Source: Sphingomonadaceae bacterium
GTDB taxonomy: Bacteria; Pseudomonadota; Alphaproteobacteria; Sphingomonadales; Sphingomonadaceae
Assembly: GCA_947446935.1 (NCBI GenBank)
Contig: CANFIV010000100.1
Coordinates: forward strand, 1-6,104
DNA length: 6,104 nucleotides
Direction: 5' to 3'
Position numbers and translations under genes: made by a program. Shown here piece by piece: positions 1 to 4,004 of this stretch. Within the stretch, counting starts at the first letter, position 1; each line of letters starts with the position of its first letter. The notes under the pieces were generated by a model. The model made no database searches and had not been told where the DNA came from. It saw only the letters and a list, made by a program, of their open reading frames with translations.

Positions 1-528
1 CTCGTCGCGGCGGATGCTTCTGCGATTGCCAATTTCAAATTCGGCGCCGTGGTCGACATGGTCGAAAGTCACGGTGAGGTCTTCGGGCCTGAGGCCGTGC
101 ATGCGCAGCGTGTCCACGCGCATATATTCCAACCAATTATCCGCAGAGGAGGGCATACCGATGTAGCCCAGTGCCTGCGAGGTACTGTCGACTTGATCGT
201 CGAACTTGCCCTTCGGGAACATGGCCAGCTCATGCAGATAGTCGGCAAGCCATGGCGCGTCGTGCGGGATGAAAACACGGCCTGCCTCGATGGTCGGTGT
301 CTGGGCCGCCATGCGCATAACCTTGTCGCCAAGCGGCTTGACCGGAGTAATCCGCGCGAAGCCTTCGCGCTTGAGCTCCTGAATGAGTTGAATGCCGGAT
401 GAGGCGTCCTCGATCAGCACGATCCCTGCGCGGAATTGCTCGGCCATTTCGCGCAGCTTGCGCTTGAGTTCGGGATACTCGAGCCGGACGCGGTAGACGT
501 GGAGGAGGAAAATCTCCTTCTTGTAGGT
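1..528 (-). pseudogene. Phage terminase large subunit, C-terminal fragment
   Basis: This minus-strand frame is open from the left edge to base 654, but recognisable protein begins only at about 528 (TYKKEIFLLHVYRVRLEYPE). It matches the C-terminal nuclease half of the terminase large subunit, the motor and nuclease that packages DNA into phage heads. Visible landmarks are the LEYPELKRKL segment, then VLIEDASSGIQLIQEL, then PVKPLGDKVMRM, then the acidic FDDQVDSTSQAL motif. These acidic residues belong to the RNase H-like nuclease fold of the family. The N-terminal ATPase domain (Walker A and B) and the first nuclease aspartate should lie upstream but are absent, because the homology stops near 528. 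About 60 further residues follow the DDQVDS motif to the left edge and no stop is seen, so the true C-terminus lies outside the window. The fragment has no plausible start codon with a ribosome site. I read it as a prophage remnant. The family call is strong; the claim that it is non-functional rests on the missing N-terminal half. Confidence 0.8.
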
Positions 529-663
529 TAGAGGAGCAGGATGCACGGGGGCGGATCTATCGCGCCGAGGCCAAGCGCGGGCTGGCGGTGACGATATTCG
601 GGCTTCAGCGCAGAGGGAGGTGCCTGGGATCAACAAGCGGATGCAGCCTGGCGTTCAAGGAGG
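529..663. other. Unassigned junction between terminase fragment and ars operon
   Basis: This stretch holds no gene I can name. The minus-strand terminase frame stays open through it to a stop at 655-657, but its residues no longer resemble a terminase. A plus-strand frame starting near 552 (RIYRAEAKRGLAVTIFGLQ) has G or C at most third codon positions up to about 610. That hints at a scrap of another coding sequence, but I do not recognise the family. The segment also contains the 3' untranslated region of the ars operon. I see no clear hairpin-plus-T-run terminator. Confidence 0.4.
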
Positions 664-1326
664 TCATGCCTTTGCATCCTCACCCGCGAAGATCGCCCGC
701 CCCGCAATGAGCGCGGCGATGGCGCCAAACAATTGCGCAGCGACGAAGGCGGGAACATCGGCGGGGGCAATCCCGGCGAACGTATCGGTGAGCGCCCGGG
801 CCAGCGTGATGGCGGGATTGGCGAAGCTGGTCGAGGAGGTGAACCAGTAGGCCGCGACGATATAGAGAGCGACGGCTGCGGGCACGCCTTGCGGACGGTG
901 GCGGAGCGTGCCGAGGATCACGAACACAAGGCCGAAAGTGGCGATGAATTCGCCCGCCCACTGACCGGGGCCGGTGCGCACCTTGGTCGATAGTTCGAGG
1001 ATGGGGTGGGCGAACATGAGGTGCGCAGCCCAGACACCGGGAATACCACCGATGAACTGGCCGGCAACGAGGCGCAGTGCCGTGGCCGACGAGAGATCGC
1101 CGCGAAGTCGAAACACCATCGTCACCGCCGGATTGAAGTGCGCCCCGGAAAGCGGGCCGAGCATCCCGATCAGGACGTAGAGCATGGCCCCGGTGGCGAT
1201 CGTGTTGCCAAGCAGTGCAACCGCGACATTTCCTCCCGCAAGCTGCTCGGCCATGATGCCCGAACCGATCACGGTGCAGAACAGGAAGAAGCTGCCGATT
1301 GCCTCAGCCCAGAAATCGCGGTTCAT
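664..1326 (-). CDS. aqpS: AqpS-like aquaglyceroporin of the arsenic operon
   Basis: This 220-residue MIP-family channel protein sits in the inner membrane, with about six helices. The two half-helix signatures are present: HFNPAVT (Asn65-Pro66-Ala67) and FANPAIT (Asn170-Pro171-Ala172). In most aquaporins an arginine follows the second NPA and forms the selectivity filter; here it is Ile173, which suggests a wider, less polar pore. In Sinorhizobium meliloti the AqpS channel is encoded in an ars operon and lets arsenite leave the cell after arsenate reduction. The same job is inferred here from family and position. The start was set at the ATG at 1324-1326 (MNRDFWAEAIG). This ATG overlaps the arsC stop in an ATGA arrangement, implying translational coupling. 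A longer in-frame start at 1440 would add an arginine-rich stretch that is only the shadow of arsC. No ArsB or Acr3 pump gene is visible nearby. Other substrates such as glycerol or methylated arsenicals cannot be excluded. Confidence 0.88.
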   Translation of the reverse strand: MNRDFWAEAIGSFFLFCTVIGSGIMAEQLAGGNVAVALLGNTIATGAMLYVLIGMLGPLSGAHFNPAVTMVFRLRGDLSSATALRLVAGQFIGGIPGVWAAHLMFAHPILELSTKVRTGPGQWAGEFIATFGLVFVILGTLRHRPQGVPAAVALYIVAAYWFTSSTSFANPAITLARALTDTFAGIAPADVPAFVAAQLFGAIAALIAGRAIFAGEDAKA

Positions 1327-1829
1327 GCCGCGATGTCCATGTGGCCGATCACGGCAAGGAGATCCTGCAACCGGGCGGGCTCCATGGTCTCGAACGGTGA
1401 GGCGAGCAGTGCGCGAACCCGGACATTGAGCGCCTGCCACGTTGCCTCGAAGGCCGCGTCGACCGCTTCGTCACCGCCCTCGACATCAGAGGGATCGGGC
1501 AGGCCCCAGTGGCCCTTGACCGGCGCGCCGATGAACACCGGGCAGGCTTCCTGCGCGGCGTTGTCGCAGACCGTGATGGCAATATCGATCCGGGGCGAAT
1601 CCGGTGCGGTGAACTCGCTCCAGCTTTTCGAGCGGAACGGTGCCGTGTCGATCCCGCGGCGCGCCAGCAGGCGCAAGGCGCCGGGATGCGGCACACCCTT
1701 GGGCTTGCTCCCTGCGCTGTAGGTGCGCAGGCGACCTTCGCCGAGCTTGGCGAGAATGGCTTCGCCCAAGATCGAGCGGGCCGAGTTGCCGGTGCAGAGC
1801 ACCAGCACGCCGGGCAGTTGATCAGTCAT
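1323..1829 (-). CDS. arsC: Arsenate reductase, low-molecular-weight phosphatase (thioredoxin) type
   Basis: This 168-residue cytoplasmic enzyme reduces arsenate to arsenite. The N-terminal P-loop is CTGNSARS with the nucleophile at Cys12 (the CX5R signature of low-molecular-weight tyrosine phosphatases). The general-acid loop is WGLPDPSD with Asp112. Two further cysteines, Cys88 and Cys96 in VCDNAAQEAC, match the redox relay of the Staphylococcus pI258-type enzyme (Cys10, Cys82, Cys89), which is recycled by thioredoxin. This is not the glutaredoxin-coupled E. coli plasmid type. The protein is about 30 residues longer at the C-terminus than the roughly 130-140-residue core family. The ATG at 1827-1829 is preceded by a strong purine-rich Shine-Dalgarno stretch (AAGGGGGAA on the minus strand, around 1834-1842), 21 bases after the arsR stop. 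Its stop overlaps the start of the aquaporin. Order and spacing indicate one arsR-arsC-aqpS transcript. Confidence 0.93.
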   Translation of the reverse strand: MTDQLPGVLVLCTGNSARSILGEAILAKLGEGRLRTYSAGSKPKGVPHPGALRLLARRGIDTAPFRSKSWSEFTAPDSPRIDIAITVCDNAAQEACPVFIGAPVKGHWGLPDPSDVEGGDEAVDAAFEATWQALNVRVRALLASPFETMEPARLQDLLAVIGHMDIAA

Positions 1830-1850
1830 GCGAGTTCCCCCTTGGAATTC

Positions 1851-2186
1851 CTAGCAGTCGCACATCAGGGTGATGTCCCTGAGCGGTGCGCAGATTTCGG
1901 TCGATCCGCCGCAACAGTCCTCCATCAGGAACTGAAGCAGCGCAGTCATGTCGGAATAGCGCACCGAATAGATCACCGACTTGCCCGCCCGACGGCTCTC
2001 GATCAGCCCGGCATGGCTGAGAATGGCGAGGTTGCTGGACAGCGTGTTCGGCGGCACTTCGAGGCGGCGAGCAAGCTCTCCTGCGGCGATGCCTTCTGCG
2101 CCTGCACGCACCAGCAGGCGGAAAGCTTTGAGGCGTCCGTCATGCGCAAGGGCCGATAGGCCGGCGACAGCATCTGTCATTTCCAT
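1851..2186 (-). CDS. arsR: ArsR-family arsenic-responsive repressor
   Basis: This 111-residue winged-helix repressor of the ArsR/SmtB family is expected to bind the ars promoter as a dimer and let go when As(III) binds. The DNA-reading helix-turn-helix is near residues 34-60 (ELARRLEVPPNTLSSNLAIL), followed by the wing around SRRAGKSVIYSV (64-75). The classic ELCVCDL metal site of E. coli-type ArsR in the recognition helix is absent. Five cysteines cluster at the C-terminus instead: Cys91-Cys92, Cys99, Cys109 and Cys111, the last two in a terminal CDC. The Cys91-Cys92-Cys99 set resembles the relocated arsenite site of Acidithiobacillus ferrooxidans ArsR (Cys95, Cys96, Cys102). Two starts are possible: ATG at 2184-2186, or ATG at 2178-2180, which has a better-placed GGAA just upstream. 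The operator-like repeat at 2179-2206 overlaps both. It is the first gene of the ars operon and probably autoregulated. Confidence 0.92.
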   Translation of the reverse strand: MEMTDAVAGLSALAHDGRLKAFRLLVRAGAEGIAAGELARRLEVPPNTLSSNLAILSHAGLIESRRAGKSVIYSVRYSDMTALLQFLMEDCCGGSTEICAPLRDITLMCDC

Positions 2187-2206
2187 AATTCAGGGATATT
2201 GGAAAT
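2179..2206. promoter_or_regulatory. Inverted repeat at the arsR start, candidate ArsR operator
   Basis: Perfect 7-base arms ATTTCCA (2179-2185) and TGGAAAT (2200-2206) are separated by 14 bases, with partial symmetry continuing inward. The element lies across the arsR start codon and 5' leader. That is a suitable place for ArsR to block its own transcription. No convincing -35/-10 pair with normal spacing is visible; the AATATC on the minus strand at 2195-2200 is the best -10-like string. The function is inferred from symmetry and position. Confidence 0.5.
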
Positions 2207-2372
2207 GTTGGGCTGCGTAAAGCCCACTGAGCTCGGGTAATGGCAGAGCCGGGCGCCGACCGGTTCGCTTCGATATGTCCGGGTCTGGTCGTGAGCGAAC
2301 CGCGTGTAAAGCGTCGGAACCTTGCCACGCTTCCGGGGCTTCACGACATCAGGCCTCTTGTCAGCGCCGCGT
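2207..2372. other. ars upstream intergenic region
   Basis: This is the gap between the LysR remnant stop and the arsR leader. Both are on the minus strand, so any ars promoter must lie here or in the first bases of arsR. No gene is supported: the open frames here have no family resemblance. The one clear structure is the 9-bp inverted repeat at 2261-2302. Confidence 0.45.
2261..2302. repeat. 9-bp inverted repeat upstream of the ars operon
   Basis: CGGTTCGCT (2261-2269) and AGCGAACCG (2294-2302) are exact reverse complements separated by 24 bases. It could be a second operator, a weak terminator stem for the former LysR gene, or part of a lost element. There is no T-run next to either arm, so a simple intrinsic terminator is unlikely. 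Confidence 0.5.
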
Positions 2373-2501
2373 TTATTTCCCGCACACTTGGCGGAGGCAG
2401 CCTCTCAGCCAGCGGTGGACAGGGTCAGCGTCCATCCGGGGATGCCAGACCATCGAAACCGTGAACTCGGCCGCCGCAAACGGTAAGGGAAAGGTGTTCA
2501 T
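2373..2501 (-). pseudogene. LysR-type transcriptional regulator, C-terminal remnant
   Basis: The minus-strand frame ending in TAA at 2373-2375 reads FPLPFAAAEFTVSMVWHP and then RMDADPVHRWLRGCL. The proline-rich strand followed by VWHPR, DADP and HRWLR is the usual ending of NodD/LinR/NahR-like LysR-type regulators, where it closes the effector-binding domain. Only about 42 residues remain of a protein that is normally about 300. The DNA-binding N-terminus and nearly all of the effector domain are missing. The homology stops where IS3 transposase sequence begins on the other strand, near 2500. It points in the same direction as arsR and its stop is 187 bases before arsR. The assignment rests on a short motif, so it is moderate. 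Confidence 0.55.
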
Positions 2502-3003
2502 GCTCGACGACTTCTCGCGCTACATCATCGCGTGGAAACTGTGCACCAACATGTGCGCCGAGGATGTCACCGAAACGCTGGATATGGCTTTGGCCGCCTC
2601 GGACTGTGACAAGGCCACGGTGCTGCACAAACCCCGGCTGCTCAGCGACAACGGCCCCAGCTACATCGCTGGCGAACTGGCCGAATATATCGAGGCCAAC
2701 AAAAAGAGCTATGTGCGCGGCGCCCCGATGCACCCGCAGACCCAGGGCAAGATCGAACGCTGGCACCAAACCCTGAAAAACCGCATCCTGCTGGAAAACT
2801 ACTTCCTGCCCGGTGACCTTGAGGCCCAGATCGAGGCCTTCGTCGAGCACTACAACCACCAGCGTTATCACGAGAGCCTGAGCAACGTGACGCCCGCCGA
2901 CGCCTACTTCGGCAGGGCGGCATCCATCCTCAAACAGCGCGAAAGGATCAAGCGACAGACCATCGAATATCGGCGCTTGCAACACCGCAAGCTCGCCGCA
3001 TAA
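2499..3003 (+). pseudogene. IS3-family transposase OrfB, 5'-truncated
   Basis: This is the integrase-core half of an IS3-family OrfB, which carries out cut-and-join transposition with a DDE active site. Homology starts at LDDFSRYIIAWKLC (from about 2502). The second catalytic Asp is in LLSDNG (codon 2647-2649) and the Glu in GKIERWHQTLK (codon 2755-2757), with 35 residues between them, the D(35)E spacing of the family. The C-terminal signatures EHYNHQRYHESL and TPADAYFG follow, then a basic tail and TAA at 3001-3003. The first catalytic Asp (normally in a TDFTY-like motif just upstream), the N-terminal helix-turn-helix region and orfA are missing, so it cannot work as a transposase. The open frame continues upstream to 2275, but that stretch is antisense to the LysR remnant and intergenic DNA. 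Confidence 0.85.
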
Positions 3004-3050
3004 AATCCAACCCCAGACGAGGACCGCCCTCCGCTAATTTACGCCGCGAT

Positions 3051-3077
3051 CTGTGCCGAATGTTCTGACGACGGACA
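3051..3077 (+). repeat. Right terminal inverted repeat of the IS3-family element
   Basis: Read on the minus strand the end begins TGTCCGTCGTCAGAACATTC, with the TG...CA terminus usual in IS3-family elements. It lies 48 bases after the transposase stop, and the next gene begins only 36 bases further on. The exact inner boundary is an estimate, since no left copy is present for alignment. Confidence 0.55.
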
Positions 3078-3097
3078 GGCGGAACAAACCGAAGCGA

Positions 3098-3112
3098 CAA
3101 GGATTGGCGAAC
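3098..3112 (+). promoter_or_regulatory. Ribosome binding site of the VIT-family remnant
   Basis: AAGGA at 3099-3103 lies 9 bases before a GTG codon at 3113. It supports that GTG as the original start, rather than the ATG at 3053, which lies inside the IS end. Confidence 0.5.
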
Positions 3113-3344
3113 GTGACCAGACTGCATCTCCACCCCGAACGACATCTCGTCTCGCGCATTGGCTGGTTGCGGGCCGCCGTGCTCGGGGCCAATGACGGGA
3201 TTGTCTCGACCGCAAGCCTGTTCATCGGCGTGGCCGCAGCTTCAGCAAAGCCTGGCGATATCTTGATTGCTGGCTGGGCTTGTCGCGGGCGCGCTGGCGA
3301 TGGCGCTGACTGCCGGGATCGGCAATCTGGTCGGAACGGCAGTA
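3113..3344 (+). pseudogene. VIT1/CCC1-family iron/manganese transporter, internally deleted and frameshifted
   Basis: VIT/CCC1 transporters are membrane proteins of about 230 residues that move Fe(II) or Mn(II). The N-terminal signature is clear: from the GTG at 3113 the frame reads [20 protein letters not shown] and then [14 protein letters not shown], covering the first membrane helix with its conserved Asp. Near 3270-3276 the reading frame breaks. The next recognisable residues, [20 protein letters not shown], are in another frame (codons from 3270). They combine the start of helix 2 with what looks like the last helix and C-terminus of the family. About 150 residues of the middle (metal-binding cytoplasmic helices, helices 3-4) are absent. 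A simple model is deletion between similar GALxMA-coding segments plus a small indel. The C-terminal frame has no stop of its own here and runs into the next gene. The product would be non-functional. The N-terminal call is strong; the origin of the C-terminal piece is moderate. Confidence 0.72.
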
Positions 3345-3366
3345 AGATGGGCCAGACTGTTCCGCA

Positions 3367-3795
3367 ATGAGCAGCCTGCGCACCAGCTTGCTGATCCGCG
3401 AGGTCATTCCCTTCGCGCTCATGTTTGCCGGGCTGGTTGCGACAGCGCTAGCTGCCGATGCGGGGCTGCATCTTGCGGGTGCGGTCTGGATCGGCCGCTA
3501 TCTCGGCATTCCGGGCGTACTGCTGATCCTCGTTCACGCCGGCATCCATTTCAACGCGCTGCTCGCGTGGCTGGCGGTCGCGGCCATGCTGATCAACGTG
3601 GCGAGCGGCCTCACCGGCAAGTACCTGATGGGACCCTCGCGCAAGCGGCTGGCCGCAAACCGCGCTCAGCTGCTTGAGGCGAGGCTTCCCGATGGAGTGC
3701 TGGACGAAAGGTTGTACTTTGACAGCCTGACGTATGACCTCGTCAAATCCTGGCGGGTCGTCCATCTGCCGATCACACCCGCGACTTTGCCTTGA
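3367..3795 (+). pseudogene. Cytochrome-b-like membrane protein, internally deleted and 3'-truncated
   Basis: This is a 142-codon open frame starting at an ATG. It is strongly hydrophobic, with likely membrane helices near residues 13-31, 40-57 and 62-80. A basic stretch follows (SRKRLAANR), then an acidic/hydrophobic linker, then SWRVVHLPIT. Histidines 57 and 61 in VHAGIHFNALLAW and His133 in VHLPIT are in typical positions for haem b ligands of a small membrane cytochrome b / ferric-reductase-like fold. This is inferred from pattern, not from a named family. Two oddities are visible. The segment GRYLGIPG runs directly into LLILVHAGIHFNA around base 3517, where I would expect a further loop and helix. 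The last helix expected after VHLPIT is replaced by PATLP and a stop. The stop TGA (3793-3795) falls just where the cytochrome c fragment begins in another frame. It may still be translated as a short membrane protein, but I judge it damaged. Confidence 0.55.
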
Positions 3796-4004
3796 TCGGG
3801 CCGCACAAAGCGGCCTGCGCCACTTGCCACATTGGCGGGAACACCAGCCGCTACACTTGCTTTGGTTGCCACCAGCACCAGCCGGACCAGATCCGCGCGC
3901 GCCATGCCGAGGAAGGCATTCGGGACATCAGCAATTGCGCCTCCTGTCACCGGAGCGGTAAGGGCGAAGGCGAAGGACGCGGGAAAGTGGGCCATGACGA
4001 CTGA
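3771..4004 (+). pseudogene. Three-haem c-type cytochrome fragment lacking its signal peptide
   Basis: The frame ending in TGA at 4002-4004 has three CXXCH haem-attachment motifs: CATCH (3816-3830), CFGCH (3858-3872) and CASCH (3936-3950). They are followed by a Gly/Glu/Lys-rich tail. Extra histidines (HQHQ, RARHAEEG) could be distal haem ligands. Such proteins work in the periplasm as electron carriers and need a Sec signal peptide and the Ccm machinery. Here the frame is closed by a stop at 3735-3737. The only start candidates (such as TTG at 3792) give no signal peptide, so haem attachment would fail. Recognisable cytochrome sequence starts at about HTRDFALIGPHKAACATCH, right after the membrane protein's VHLPIT but in a different frame. 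This indicates a deletion that removed the end of one gene and the beginning of the other. Its 3' end overlaps the ATPase start by 11 bases. The haem motifs are certain; the pseudogene status is likely. Confidence 0.7.

Larger units (their letters stand above)
2499..3077 (+). mobile_element. Truncated IS3-family insertion sequence (right part only)
   Basis: This is the right-hand part of an IS3-family element: the 3' half of orfB plus 74 bases up to the terminal inverted repeat ending CGGACA at 3077. The left boundary near 2500 is a recombination or deletion junction within orfB, not an IS end. No matching left inverted repeat is found in the window. The element therefore cannot move by itself. 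Confidence 0.75.

Noticed and set aside
49..402. 117-residue plus-strand ORF at the left edge
   Set aside because: It is codon-for-codon antisense to the terminase fragment, which has clear family motifs.
1327..1440. N-terminal extension of the aquaporin to a start at 1440
   Set aside because: It would add an arginine-rich segment overlapping arsC. The MNRDFWAEAIG start with ATGA coupling fits the family.
1006..1722. Long plus-strand ORF opposite arsC and aqpS
   Set aside because: It is a shadow frame in GC-rich DNA with no family features, covering two well-supported genes.
1509..2159. Long plus-strand ORF opposite arsC and arsR
   Set aside because: It is the antisense shadow of two clear genes.
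2276..2281. TGTCCG as a possible left end of the IS
   Set aside because: Only six bases match the right end and the following bases do not. IS homology starts more than 200 bases later.
2275..2498. Upstream in-frame extension of the transposase ORF as part of the protein
   Set aside because: The residues have no transposase likeness, and the DNA is antisense to the LysR remnant and the ars upstream gap.
3053..3112. ATG at 3053 as the start of the VIT protein
   Set aside because: It lies within the IS right end. GTG 3113 has a Shine-Dalgarno sequence and begins the family homology.
3771..3800. Programmed frameshift joining cytochrome b and c
   Set aside because: No slippery heptamer or stimulating hairpin is visible. 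A deletion explains the join more simply.
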